Shown here: piece by piece, positions 1 to 9,473 of the stretch
Layout of the letters: each line of letters opens with the position of its first letter
Numbering within the stretch: the first letter of the stretch is position 1
NCBI RefSeq assembly: GCF_031082405.1
Contig: NZ_JAVHJU010000059.1
Coordinates: 1 to 64,000, forward strand
DNA: 64,000 bases
Reading direction: 5' to 3'
Source: Amycolatopsis sp. A133
GTDB taxonomy: Bacteria > Actinomycetota > Actinomycetes > Mycobacteriales > Pseudonocardiaceae
The notes under the pieces: model-generated
Database searches by the model: none
Told to the model about the DNA's origin: nothing
Seen by the model: the letters and a program-made list of their open reading frames with translations, nothing else
Translations under genes and position numbers: made by a program

Positions 1-2
1 CT

Positions 3-191
3 TGGGCACCGCGACATCCTCCCAGCTCACCATCACGGCAAGCCAACTCAGATGTCACCTACTGGTGCAGCAGACCCGACCGGGAGGAGGTCGCCGTGGT
101 GACGGTCGAGGACACCGCGGCGGCCGGTGGGGACGCGTTGTGCGCGACCGCGCGATCGCTGGCGGAGGCCCTCGTCCGGCACCTGCCGTGA
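3..191 (+). CDS. C-terminal end of an unrecognised protein (partial)
   Basis: An open frame enters from the left edge and stops with TGA at 189-191. The last 45 or so residues have protein-like composition (WCSRPDREEVAVVTVED, then a helix-like ALCATARSLAEALVRHLP end). The start lies outside the window, so length and family cannot be judged. A short secreted or lipoprotein C-terminus is possible but unproven. It lies about 100 bp upstream of a small secreted-protein gene on the same strand. Confidence 0.4.
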   Translation, partial: WAPRHPPSSPSRQANSDVTYWCSRPDREEVAVVTVEDTAAAGGDALCATARSLAEALVRHLP

Positions 192-288
192 GCCGGGGAC
201 CGGTCCCCGGCGGTCCCGGCTAGAAAGGGAGAGCCGAGGCCGGGTTCGCGGGCCGCAGGAGACTGTTCGGATCATCTTTGGGGAGATC

Positions 289-732
289 ATGTCTAGTAGG
301 GTGTTTTGGCAACGCTTGGTGATGGTGCTTCTTGTGGTCGGACTGGCGATTCCGCCACTCGTCGCGGTTCCTGCCTCCGCGTCGGCATCCGCCGACATCG
401 CGATTCTCGACCGGACCCTTTACCTGAGTCGGAATCCGCCGGCAGGGTCTTCGGCAGGAAATAGCCGCTCGATCTACTTGAATGCCGGAAATTACACTTG
501 GTCGGCGCAGATGGAAGGTGAACAATACTTCGACGGAGTTAACAGGGGCATTTACCTGGCCGCCGGCACGTATACATGGACCGTTACCGTCACGAAGATC
601 GGACAGAATTTCGGCGAGTACCGAATCGCGTCGTCTCTGAGGCTCGCCGGCTCGTCGGATCCCGCAAATATAGGTCAAGACACGACGATTCGAATCGCTC
701 AGGATTACTACCTGTCGAGCATCCTGTACTGA
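289..732 (+). CDS. small secreted protein with two internal repeats
   Basis: A 147-aa product. I start at ATG 289 because GGGGAG lies just upstream, rather than at the far-upstream in-frame start. Residues 1-32 form a Sec signal peptide: a short charged N-terminus, a VMVLLVVGLAIPPLVAV core and an ASASA cleavage region. The mature part of about 115 aa holds two related beta-type units, SIYLNAGNYTWSA and GIYLAAGTYTWTVTV, about 35 residues apart. No catalytic motif or family is recognised. It ends just before an IS insertion, and codon use is less GC-biased than in neighbouring genes. Likely an exported small beta-rich protein of unknown role. Confidence 0.7.
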   Translation: MSSRVFWQRLVMVLLVVGLAIPPLVAVPASASASADIAILDRTLYLSRNPPAGSSAGNSRSIYLNAGNYTWSAQMEGEQYFDGVNRGIYLAAGTYTWTVTVTKIGQNFGEYRIASSLRLAGSSDPANIGQDTTIRIAQDYYLSSILY

Positions 733-767
733 TCCGGTGTCGGCCGTCGCGCGTAACTCGTGCGCGA

Positions 768-2360
768 CTAGCTTGAGTTTTAACCTGTTCGGCGGGGTCG
801 TGGATTGCTCGACTTGGTGTTCTTGCTGTGCTTGGGTTTTCGGGTGTTTGTGCTGGTGACGGTATGGACGTCGTGGTGTGACGCGGGTCGTTGGTTGGGT
901 GTTCCGGCGGGACGTCCGGGTCCGGGCCGCGAGGGTTTCGGGACAGCGGCGGGACAGGCGAGTTGTGGACGTAGGTTCCGAAACCCTCGGCGGACCCTGG
1001 CCGGGGTGAGCCGCTGGGCTGGTCGGGGTTTCTCCCAGGGACGGCGCAGATCCGCTGTGAGGTCACGGGCGAGGCGCAGCTGGGTGTAGGCGGCCAGCAG
1101 CAGCCAGGTCCAGCGGTCCGCTGCGTCGGGTGCGCGAAGTTTCGGGGTGGTCCAGCCGAGGGTTTGCTTGAGCATGCGGAAGGTGTGCTCGATGTCGAAC
1201 CGGCGCAGGAACGCCTGCCAGGCCAGATCCACCTCGGCGTGGTCCAGGCCGGTGCGGGAATGTCAGAGCCACACCGGTTTCGGGACCGCACCGGAGGGCA
1301 GGCGCTGGACTTCAAGCCGGATCACGGTGCCCTCGATGATCGGCAGGGCGCCGTCGTGGCCGGTCCAGGCGATGCGGTGGGTCAACCGTGGATGCAGCCG
1401 ATCCCAGGCCCGGATCAGCGCGGGACCGTAGAGCCGGGTCGTGGTTTCGGTGACGACGTCGGGTTGCCCCCAGGTGGCCGGGTCGCCGAAAGCGAACTCG
1501 TTGCCGTGGCGGCGGGGTCTGCCCAGCGTGCCGGGCGGTTGCGGCGGGACCGGGCGGTGCAGGACCCGGTCGGTGCGCATTTCTCACCAGCACGGTGATC
1601 GGGAGATCGGCCAGCACGTGGGCCAGCCGTGGTCCGTCGTAGCCGGCGTCGGCGACCAGCAGGATGTCCGGGTCTCCCGGCCGCCAGTGCCCGGCTGCAA
1701 CCAAACGGTCCACCACGTCGCGGATCTGCCGGGCGGTCACGCTCGCGGCGTTGTCGCCTGGCGCGAGCCGGACCGCGTCCAGCGGCGCGGTCCACGAACT
1801 GCGCCCGGATTCCAGCGCGACGACGACGGAGTAGGGCCAGCCCGGCACCATCATGTGCTGGTCCTTGCCGCGGCCGTAGGTGTGACACAGGATCCGCTGC
1901 GGACAGGTGTGGGCTTCCGGACGCAACCAGCAGGTCACATCTACTGCCAGCACCAGTCGCCCGTCCGCGGCCCGCGGTATCGGCGCCGCGCTCAGCGCAG
2001 TCTGCAGCCGCGGTATGTCCATCGTGCCGCGCGCGAGTGCGGCATACCCGCTGCCATACCCTCGGCGATGCTCGCCTACCAGGGACAACTCCGCGATCGA
2101 CCGCACCGGCCCATCAGCACACAACACCGCGTCGGCCAGCTCGAACAACGCGTCCGCCCGCCGGTTCAGACACTCGTAGACCTGCTGCCGGAACCTCGAC
2201 AGCTCCCCGTTGGCACGCCTGTCACTGGCGTCAGGCAAACTGATCACCGCAGCCCTTGTTCGATCTTCCAACTGTCGCAAGAAGGAATGATCGACCAAGG
2301 GCTGCGCTCATGATCGACAGGGGTAGGCAAGCACCACCCGAAGGTTAAAACTCAAGCTAG
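768..2360. mobile_element. IS701-like insertion sequence with 15-bp IRs and CTAG duplication
   Basis: Perfect 15-bp terminal inverted repeats (772-786, CTTGAGTTTTAACCT, and its reverse complement at 2342-2356) bound a 1,585-bp element. Both ends abut CTAG (768-771 and 2357-2360), the 4-bp YTAR-type target duplication known for the IS701 family. The target itself is palindromic (cgaCTAGtcg). The element carries one minus-strand transposase gene whose stop codon lies inside the left repeat. Ends are complete, but the transposase is disrupted, so the copy is probably non-autonomous. It sits at the 5' end of a truncated integrase gene. Confidence 0.88.
780..2298 (-). pseudogene. IS701/IS4-like DDE transposase, frameshifted and with a nonsense codon
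   Basis: The first 250 or so residues read openly (start 2298: MVDHSFLRQLEDRTRAAVIS, then RRADALFELADAVLCADGPV and DILLVADAGYDG), typical of the DDE transposases common in actinomycete IS701-like elements. At about 1577-1580 one extra A in an A-run shifts the frame. The correct continuation (MRTDRVLHRPVPPQPPGTL) is in another frame. That frame meets TGA at 1265-1263 where TGG is expected (PKPVWL-stop-HSRTGLDHAEVDLAWQAF), then stays open to the stop at 780. The C-terminal RRFDIEHTFRMLKQTLGW segment carries the conserved DDE glutamate region. Two independent lesions argue for a dead gene rather than a single sequencing error. Confidence 0.85.
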
Positions 2361-2632
2361 TCGAGGGTATGCCGTTATTGTTGTCGCCGACGTTCCAGTT
2401 CGACGTCGAGCTGAACGAGTTCTTCCGCTCGCCTGAGATGGCTCAGCGCGCGCAGCTGACGCAGCAGGGCTATGCACGCGACGTCGCGGCGTTCCTGTCG
2501 TTCCTGTCGTTCCTGTGGGCCTCGCGCGATCGCCGCGTCTGGCGCGACGCCACCGAGGCTGATCACCTGGCGTACCTGACTTGGCGACGCCACGACCCGG
2601 CCGGACCGCGGGTGTCCGACGCGACCTGGTGG
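2360..2632 (+). pseudogene. truncated tyrosine-recombinase-type integrase, N-terminal fragment
   Basis: From ATG 2369 the product MPLLLSPTFQFDVELNEFFRS, continuing to RDATEADHLAYLTWRRHDPAG and VSDATW, resembles the SAM-like N-terminal core-binding domain of actinobacterial site-specific integrases. Similarity stops near 2632 and the catalytic Arg/His/Tyr domain is absent. The frame is open leftwards into the CTAG duplication, and removing the IS plus one CTAG joins it to an open frame upstream (VTRARLVEGMP). The IS therefore probably landed near the start of this gene. After 2632 the DNA belongs to an opposing gene fragment, so the 3' part was lost by deletion. Confidence 0.6.
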
Positions 2633-3100
2633 TGGCCCAGCGGTAGCTGGGCGGTGGTTGAGCGCAGCGAGGACCAGCGCAGTTCCGAATCGGCGAAGCC
2701 GGTACGCCGGGTTAACCTCGATTCGGGTGATGAGGCCGCGCTGGTCGGTCCCGCATACGGCCACGCCGAGGATCCCGACGCTCTGGCCGTGCAACTCGAT
2801 GACGATGTCGCCGATCGCCGCCGGCTGGCTCGGTGGCCGCGCCCGGACGATGAGCCCGGCCCGGTCGTCTGGTGGCGGATGGGAGATGCGGAGGTCCAGC
2901 TCGAGCCACGTCGCCCGGTCCGCGTGGGCTTCCAGGCAGGAGTTGCAGCTGGTGGTGTGCAGCCCGAGCGAGTGGTCGTAGCTGACGGTCTGCCCGCTCA
3001 CCGCCAGGTGGTGCTTGCGGTTCAGGCACCTCGCGTGCGTACTTGCGGGTCGGACCGGAAGTCCGCTGTCGGTGCCGGGGCTGTGCCCACCGGCCTTCAT
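2375..3100 (-). pseudogene. GNAT-like acetyltransferase gene truncated at its 3' end
   Basis: Residues from about 60 to 155 look protein-like: ATWLELDLRISHPPP, DIVIELHGQSVGILGVAV, and LITRIEVNPAYRLRRFGTAL, which resembles GNAT motif A (RRxGxGxxL) that binds acetyl-CoA. After about 2645 the frame is only the antisense of the integrase fragment, so the natural C-terminus is missing. ATG 3100 overlaps the stop of the upstream 72-aa gene (ATGA), which supports this start and translational coupling. The N-terminal 55 residues contain several His/Cys (HTTSCNSCLEAHAD) and could be a separate small metal-binding region. Family assignment is tentative. Confidence 0.5.
2492..2518. repeat. 9-bp tandem repeat inside the integrase fragment
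   Basis: TTCCTGTCG occurs twice in tandem, followed by a third copy with one mismatch (TTCCTGTGG). It encodes FLSFLSFLW, where related integrases have a single FLSFLW, so this is probably a slippage expansion of one in-frame unit. Confidence 0.7.
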
Positions 3101-3315
3101 CGTGGTCGACGGTCACGCTCGAACCGGGTCCACAAGCAGAGAGTGGTGTGGAGCCGGTAGCGGTGGCTGTACATCTGGGTCATGCCGTAGTGGGTGAGGT
3201 AGTGGCTGCGCAGGCACAGCACCGGGCTGCTGCGCGCGCGGCGAACGGGCAGAAGCTCGCCGAATTCCCCGCGGTCTCCGGAACGCGGGCCACCCACGAC
3301 AGGTTGGCTGGTCAT
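3097..3315 (-). CDS. 72-aa hypothetical protein
   Basis: A short frame beginning MTSQPVVGGPRSGDRGEF and ending in a basic, Tyr/His-rich tail (HYLTHYGMTQMYSHRYRLHT). It begins 10 bp after the original dnaE2 stop (3325) and its own stop overlaps the downstream acetyltransferase start by 4 bp. Both features are usual for a real operon gene. No family is recognised. It may itself be a remnant, since both neighbours are broken. Confidence 0.4.
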   Translation of the reverse strand: MTSQPVVGGPRSGDRGEFGELLPVRRARSSPVLCLRSHYLTHYGMTQMYSHRYRLHTTLCLWTRFERDRRPR

Positions 3316-3324
3316 CGCCGCGGA

Positions 3325-6300
3325 TTACCGGAAGTCACGGGACGGGCCCGTGGACATGGCCAGATCGAGGTGCTCCAGCCGGTCAGCCACCAGCGTGACC
3401 ACGCCCTCACCGGCCTGCACCTGGCCTCATATGAGCAGGGCGGCGCTGGTGCGGGCGACGAGCCGCTGCCGCTGCCAGAGCCCGGGCGAGACGAGGACGT
3501 TGGCCATGCCCGTCTCGTCTTCGAGGTTGAGGAAGGTGATCCCGCCGGCCGTGGCCGGGCGCTGCCGGTGGGTCACTGCGCCGCCGACCCACACCCGCGT
3601 GCCGTCTTCGGTGCGCGCGAGTTCGGCGGTGGTGATCGCGCCGCGCTTCGTGAGCAGCTCGCGCAGGTACTGCACGGGGTGGCTGTCCGGGGAGACGCTG
3701 GTATCCCATAGGTCCGCGGTGGTGACCTCCAGCCGGGTCATGCCCGGCAGGGCGGGCGCGTCGAGGCCCGGAGCGAGGCCAGGGAGGTGTCCGGCGCGGG
3801 TGGTCGCGGCCGCGCCGGCGGCCCACAGGTCTTGGCGCCGGTCGCCGCCGAACCCGGCGAACGCCCCGGCCGCGGCCAGAGCTTCGGCGGCGTTCTTCTT
3901 CAACTGCACCCGGCCGGTCAGGTCACCGATACTTGCGTACGGGCCGTCGCGTCGCGTTCGGCGACGATCTCCTCGGCGACCGCCTCGCCGAGGTGACGGA
4001 TGCCGGCGAGGCCGAGCCGGAGCGCGACACCGCCAGTGCTCTCGGCGTCCGGTTCGAGCGTGGCGCCGGCGAGGCTCATGTTGATGTCGGGTTCGCGGAT
4101 GTGCACGCCGTGGCGGCGGGCGTCGGCGACCAGGGACTGCGGGCTGTAGAAGCCCATCGGCTGGGCGCGCAGCAGCCCGGCGCAGAACGCGGCCGGGTAG
4201 TAGCGCTTGAACCACGCGGACGCGTACACGAGCAGCGCGAAGGACATCGAGTGCGCTTCGGGGAAGCCGTAGCCGGAAAAGGCGTGGATCTGCTCGAAGA
4301 TCCGGGTGGCGAGTTCCCGGTCGAGGCCGTTGGCTTCGCAGCCGGCGAAGAACCGCGCCATCAACGCCTTCATCTTCGCACTCGAGCGTTTCGCGCCCAT
4401 GGCGCGGCGCAGCTGGTCGGCCTCGGCGCCGGTGAACGAGGCGACGTCGACGGCCATCTGCATCACCTGCTCCTGGAACAGCGGCACACCCAGCGTCCGA
4501 TCCAGGGAGCCAGCGAGCAGCGGGTGGGCATGCTGCCACTCCTCCTCGCCGCGGCGACGGCGGATGTAGGGGTGCACCGAGCCGCCCTGGATCGGGCCGG
4601 GCCGGATCAGCGCCACTTCGACGACGAGGTCGTAGAACTTCCGAGGCCGCAGCCGCGGCAGCGTCGCCAGCTGCGCGCGGGACTCCACCTGGAACACCCC
4701 GACGGCGTCGGCTTCGCAGAGCATGTCGTAGACCGCCGGGTCGGCGAGGTCGAGTTTCCCGATGTCGACGGTGGTGTGGTGGTGTTCGGCGACGAGGTCG
4801 ACCATGTAGTGCAAGGCCGAGAGCATGCCGAGGCCGAGCAGGTCGAACTTGACCAGCCCGACAGTGGCGCAGTCGTCCTTGTCCCACTGCAAGATCGACC
4901 GGTTGGCCATGGTGGCCCACTCCACGGGGACGATCTCCGAGACCGGCTGCTTGGAGATGACCATGCCGCCGGAATGGATGCCGAGGTGGCGCGGGAAGTC
5001 CTCGATCCGGGCGGCGAGGTCGAGCACGTCGTCCGGGATCGCCCCGGCCGCCTGCTGCCTGGTGGCGGCGACCCCGCCCCACCGGTCGACGAGCTTGCCG
5101 TAGGCGTCCTGCTGCCCGGGGCTGTGCCCGAGCGCTTTCGCCGCGTCACGGGTGGCCGAGGGCGCGCGGTAGGTGATGACGTTGGCGACCTGGGCGGCGT
5201 GAAACCGGCCGTGCTTTTCGTAGACGTACTGGATGGCTTCCTCGCGGCGATCGGACTCGATGTCGATGTCGATGTCCGGCGGCCCGTCCCGTTCCGGGGC
5301 AAGGAAGCGTTCGAACAGCAGGTTCCACTTGACCGGGTCGGCGTGGCAGATGCCCAGGGCGTAGCAGACCGCGGAGTTCGCCGCGGACCCGCGGCCCTGG
5401 CAGAGGATGTTGGATTCCTTGCAGAAGCGGACGACGTCCCAGACGACGAGGAAGTAGCCGGGGAAGTCGAGGGCCTTGATCACGTCGAGCTCGTGCTCCA
5501 GCTGCGCGTACGCCCGCGGCGACTCGGCGCGGGTGCCGTAGCGGGTGGCGGCGCCGGCCCAGGTCAGCTCGGCCAGGAACGACATCTCGTCGTGTCCGGC
5601 CGGGACCGGGAACGGTGGCAGGTCCGGCGCGACGAGCTGCAGGTCGAACGCCACTTCGACGCCCAGGAGGGCGGCCCGCCCGACCGCGCCCGGATAGCGG
5701 CGCTCGAACCGGCGCCGCTGCTCCATTCCCGACCGCAGGAACGCCTGCCCCGACGGCGGCCGCCAGCCCTCCAGCTCCTCGCCGGATCGGCGCGCGCGGA
5801 CCGCGGCGACGGTGTCGGCGACGACGGCGTCCTCGGGGCGGGCGTAGTGGACGTTGTTCGACACGATTGTCGGCAGCCGCAGCTCCTTGGCCATCGTGGC
5901 GAGCTGGTCGTTGGTCGTGGAGTCCAGCGGGAGCCGGTGGTCGATCAGCTCGACGGCGACGTGGTCGCGGCCGAACCAGTCGACCAGCCGACCCAGCTCG
6001 GCACGGGCGGCCGCCGGACCGTGCTGAGCCAAGGCGGACCGGACAGCGCCTTTGCGGCAGCCGGTCAGCACGACGACGTGTCCGGCCAGCTCGTCGATTA
6101 GCTCCTCGAGGTCGTAGACCGGGCGGCCTTTCTCTCCACCGGCGAGCTGGCGTGGGAGATGACCCGGCACAGCCGGTGATAGCCCTCTTGTTGCCGCGCC
6201 AGGACCAGCAGGTGCGATCCGGCCGGATCCGGTTCCCCGGCCTGCGGTCCCGGCAGGTCGAGGGACAGTTCGGCGCCGAACCCGACCCGCACGCCCAGCT

Positions 6301-6472
6301 CCCGGGCAGCGTCGTTGAACCGGACCGCGCCGTAGAGGCCGTCGTGGTCGGTGAGGACCAGCGCGTCCAGCTCCAGGCGTGCGGCCTCCTCGACCAGGGT
6401 TTCGGGGTGCGAGGCGCCGTCGCGTTTACCGACCTTCACAAGACAAAATGTGACCCTGAGCAGCAGACTCAT
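3325..6472 (-). pseudogene. dnaE2: dnaE2 (error-prone DNA polymerase III alpha, ImuC) with multiple lesions
   Basis: DnaE2 is the SOS-mutagenesis polymerase working with ImuA'/ImuB. Here the PHP part (ARLELDALVLTDHDGLYG), the polymerase Asp motif (PDIDIDIESDRREEAIQYV) and the C-terminal OB-type region (DGTRVWVGGAVTHRQRPATAG) are all recognisable. Four lesions are seen. The N-terminus before DGASHP (6421) lacks the usual HCHSNFSFL-type segment. A 1-nt deletion near 6145 separates RLCRVISHA from QLAGGEKGRPVYDLEEL. A frameshift near 3950 separates EEIVAERDA from GPYASIGDLTGRVQ. A TGA at 3429-3427 replaces an Arg codon in AALLI-stop-GQVQAGEG, whose frame then stays open to TAA at 3327-3325. No imuA or imuB is nearby. 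Confidence 0.9.
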
Positions 6473-6628
6473 GTCGTGAACATGTGTGTGACGCGCTGTC
6501 GACAGCCCGCGCCGAGCTCGCGAGAATCATTCAGAGGAGGTCGGAGGTAAGCGGCTTCGGGACATGCGTCGGCTGGTGCCGCTATGCGTCGCGTTCAGCG
6601 GTGCCGCGTCCGCGAAGGAGCTGTGCGA

Positions 6629-6708
6629 CTAACGCCGCTCCGCGACCAGCCACACCAGTTTGCGGAACTGGCCCGGCTCCAGCCCGGTGAACGGGCAATC
6701 CACTCCGG
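6629..6708 (-). pseudogene. N-terminal remnant of an IS5-like transposase
   Basis: A short minus-strand frame reads VVAGVDCPFTGLEPGQFRKL followed by VWLVAERR and a stop. This resembles the opening of IS5-type transposases of actinomycetes (FTGLxPxQFRKLVRLVAERGG). Nothing further of the gene is present. About 25 residues of similarity is weak evidence, so treat as probable IS debris in the gap between dnaE2 and the next gene. Confidence 0.35.
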
Positions 6709-6778
6709 CCACAACACTCGGATCACTTGCACCACAAGAATATGATCGGTCTGCCGGACGTCGGGTACGAGACATACC

Positions 6779-7147
6779 TTAGGTCAGGCTCAACACGACA
6801 CCGGTCCGACCCGCCGGGACTTCGCCGTGATGGGGAATCACGGTTCCGGCCGCAAACGTCTCGATGATCAGCATGGGCAGTCCGGGGTCGTGCACGAACC
6901 CGGCGCCGTTGGCCTCTCGGCGTCTCGGCGGTGCGTAGCCGGCGGCGACAGCCGCGTCGATCTGGGCTTGGAGAACTTCGGCGTTTTCACCATCTCGAAG
7001 GGTAATAACCCCCAATACCAATGGTCCGTTGGCGCCTTTGCCACCCGAGAACGCGTCCCTCAGGACGACGCCGTTCCGCGCGCCGATGCGATCCGCGACC
7101 GCGGAGAGGTACCTACCTCGCTGCCTGCGCTTGCGCCCGAAGACCAT
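6779..7147 (-). CDS. 122-aa hypothetical protein
   Basis: Starts MVFGRKRRQRGRYLSAVADR and ends FAAGTVIPHHGEVPAGRTGVVLSLT. The sequence is balanced, without signal peptide or membrane segment, and the frame has convincing codon use. A central GPLVLGVITLRDGENAEVLQAQ stretch and a C-terminal HDPGLPMLIIETF stretch suggest a compact alpha/beta fold. I do not recognise a family. It stands alone between the dnaE2 remnant and a gene-free stretch. Confidence 0.6.
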   Translation of the reverse strand: MVFGRKRRQRGRYLSAVADRIGARNGVVLRDAFSGGKGANGPLVLGVITLRDGENAEVLQAQIDAAVAAGYAPPRRREANGAGFVHDPGLPMLIIETFAAGTVIPHHGEVPAGRTGVVLSLT

Positions 7148-7664
7148 GGTGCCAGGCTATCTCGTCCACATAGGTCCGAGTAGCGGATAGACCCACGGAC
7201 GATCGTCGCTCAGACCCGACCCGAACGTTGACCGACTACGTGCCGTTCTACTACGCGACCCGCCAAGCTACTGCGACGCGCTGAGTACTAGCGCCGCCCG
7301 CCCGGCCTCGTGGAGCCTTAAAACCGACGCCCGAGCCGATGTTCGCCATCGATGGCCGGCAAGGCTCGAACGCTGCACCCCCGTCGGCTCGGTGATCGTC
7401 CGGCACGGCGACTAGGGCGAACGCGGCAAGGCCTTAATGGCCGAAAGCCAAAGGCGCCGCGATGGTGTTCGGGCGCAGCTCGTTCGGCGGCGATGTCGTG
7501 GGCGTGCCGGAATGGCCGCCCGCCACAGCGGCGAGCGCTCTCGTCTTCCTCATCTGCTTAACCTACATACATAGACCTCCAGGCAGGCTGCGGCTGGTGG
7601 CGGTGGGGGAGCGGGATGTCGAGATCGCGCTGATCTTCGGCATCGGTTTCCGTACCGTGCGGGA
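7148..7664. other. gene-poor stretch, probable IS debris
   Basis: No frame with convincing coding character. Around 7410-7560 a plus-strand reading (GERGKALMAESQRR, then AASALVFLICLTYI in another frame) faintly recalls the C-terminus of IS5-type transposases, but with too little similarity to annotate. No hairpin or promoter stands out. Confidence 0.3.
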
Positions 7665-8027
7665 TTATCTCGACCGCGCGTAGAGCATCACCGACGGGTC
7701 GTACTGGAACATGCGCTGGGCGTAGACGTGATTGCCCATCAGGTATTCTACGCACGGGCGCGATTCGGCGGCCAGTTTCATTAGGGAGTAGACGTCGGTG
7801 TCCCAGTACCTGATGAAGCTGTGCGGGGCGTTTTCCTCGGTGGCCTGCCGGACGACGTCCCAACTGGCCTGTTCCTTCTTGAGCTGTTCGTATCGGTCTA
7901 CCTCAAGCGCCGGTACCGCGCGTTCGTAATCTGCTTGGAATTCCGAAAAGGTTGCTGTGACGGGGATGGTCAGGCGGACCACCTCGTGCGGGAAAGTCTG
8001 GATGGAGTGGGAATCGCTGACGGACAT
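7665..8027 (-). pseudogene. DUF302-family protein truncated at the C-terminus
   Basis: Residues 10-115 (QTFPHEVVRLTIPVTATFSEF, EQASWDVVRQATEENAPHSF, CVEYLMGNHVYAQRMFQYDP) match the conserved start of a DUF302-type protein found in actinomycetes. It then breaks off at YDPSVMLYARSR-stop where relatives continue for 50 or more residues (MLYAPLRT...). The 3' part is missing and the following DNA is non-coding, so this is a truncation rather than a frameshift. It lies about 100 bp downstream of, and on the same strand as, the alpha/beta hydrolase at 8129, so it was probably its operon partner. DUF302 function is poorly defined. Confidence 0.65.
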
Positions 8028-8128
8028 GGCCTTGCCGTCCTTCGATCGTCATGGCTGTTGCTCGAGTGAAGTCGGGGGAACCGGTGAGCGGCTACGGTGC
8101 CGGTAGCCGACGGCACCGTGGCGGCCCG

Positions 8129-8968
8129 TCAGTCGCGGAAGAAGTCCAGTACCTGCTGCACGAACAGCTCGTGGTACTGGAAGATCCCGCCGTGGCCCGC
8201 GTCCGGGTAGATGCTCAACGTGGCGTTGGGCAGCAGCCGCGCGAGGTGGAACGAGCTGATCGTCGGCACCAGGATGTCGTTGTCGCCGTTGACGACCAGG
8301 ACGGGCTTGTCCACATCGGCCAAACCGGCGGGCGAGGTGCCCTGCTCCCATTTCGCGGCCGCGGTCAGCTGGGCACCGACCGTCTCGTCCGTCACGGGCG
8401 TGTCGCGGTCCTCGGTACGCTCGTCCAGGCGAGCGAGGAAGGCATCCGCGGCGGCCTGGCTGCTCGGCGTCGGCGAGAAGAAGAGATAGTGCTTGGGGTG
8501 CTTTCCTTCTGCGGCCGACTTCCCGAAAGCGCTTTGCAGCCCGGGGCCCCACTCGGCAGGCCCTTCGTCACCGGCGGGCGCGGTGCCGGCCAGGACGATC
8601 CGCCGGACCAGATCGGGTCGCTGCTGGGCGACCGCCTGGGCCACCATGCCACCCAGGGAAAAGCCCAGCAGATCGGCCGCGTCCACCCCGAGGGCCTCGA
8701 GGAAGGCCACCGCGTCGGCGGCCATCGCCTCGATGCTGTCGGGGGTGGTGCCGCCGGAGGCGCCGACGCCCCGGAGATCCACCGCGATGACGCGTCGCTC
8801 GGCCGCGAAGCCGTCGACCACGGCGGGGTCCCAGTCGTCGAGCACCGCGGTGATGTGGTTCAGCAACACCAGCGGCACGCCGGCGGCCGGGCCCAGCTCG
8901 CGGTACGCGAACGGCGTTCCACCGACGTCCACCGTCTTGGCCGGTGCTTGTACAAAACTCGCTGCCAT
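8129..8968 (-). CDS. alpha/beta hydrolase (paralogue A of three)
   Basis: A 279-aa cytosolic single-domain alpha/beta hydrolase. The nucleophile elbow is GFSLGG (Ser in LLGFSLGGMVAQ), the acid is likely Asp in LVVNGDNDILVPT, and the His is in YPDAGHGGIFQYH. The N-terminal oxyanion region is LVLLNHITAVLDDWDP. Length is normal for the family. Substrate is unknown; ester, lactone or haloalkane-like hydrolysis are all possible. It is closely related to the hydrolases at 41938 and 50785 (shared VLDxWDPxxVDG, VGASxG and DAGHGGIFQ motifs). Divergent from the SDR at 9474 across a 505-bp gap and followed by the truncated DUF302 gene. Confidence 0.85.
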   Translation of the reverse strand: MAASFVQAPAKTVDVGGTPFAYRELGPAAGVPLVLLNHITAVLDDWDPAVVDGFAAERRVIAVDLRGVGASGGTTPDSIEAMAADAVAFLEALGVDAADLLGFSLGGMVAQAVAQQRPDLVRRIVLAGTAPAGDEGPAEWGPGLQSAFGKSAAEGKHPKHYLFFSPTPSSQAAADAFLARLDERTEDRDTPVTDETVGAQLTAAAKWEQGTSPAGLADVDKPVLVVNGDNDILVPTISSFHLARLLPNATLSIYPDAGHGGIFQYHELFVQQVLDFFRD

Positions 8969-9473
8969 GTCTTACCTTTCCTGCGCGGTGGCTCCGCGCT
9001 CGTCGATCGGAATTCGCCTCCCGGCGCTGCTCGCCAGTCTCGCCGGGATCGATGAGGAGCCGCTTCCGTCGGAAGACCACCGGCGGGCAGCGCGACACTC
9101 CGCACCGGGCAGTCATTCCTCCGCGCCACCACTTCCTGCGCAGGTCGGCGCACCGGGACCAGTCGACGAAATCAGGATTTGTGATGATCTTCGCGTGCCG
9201 CTGAACCGATTGAGGTCCCGCTGGGACGGCGATCGACGGAATTCCCCTTGCCGTTACCGTGCAATCGACACTGCCTGCGCATTCCGGGTGCCCAGGGCCG
9301 GATCAACGAGCCACAGTCTCGTCGACAGTCATTCGACTCATGCGAACGGATTCCGTCATGCCGACACTGATGGGACAGCCGGGAGTGAGCTGATGACGGC
9401 GAGCCGGCTTGTGCCGGCCGTTCTCGGTCGCCGCTGCGCTTCCATGATCTGCCGAAGAGTAACGAGGAGCACC
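8969..9473. promoter_or_regulatory. 505-bp divergent intergenic region
   Basis: Lies between the minus-strand hydrolase (start 8968) and the plus-strand SDR (start 9474), so it must hold both promoters. I see no clear -35/-10 pair and no strong palindrome. Short frames in it lack coding character. AACGAGGAG just before 9474 is the SDR ribosome binding site. Confidence 0.45.

Noticed and set aside
3933..6101. Long plus-strand frame (722 aa) opposite dnaE2
   Set aside because: It is a GC-driven shadow of the DnaE2 reading frame; the residues have no family signature and the opposite strand is clearly homologous to DnaE2.
7410..7683. Possible IS5-type transposase C-terminus
   Set aside because: Only scattered residue matches in two frames; not enough to annotate a feature.
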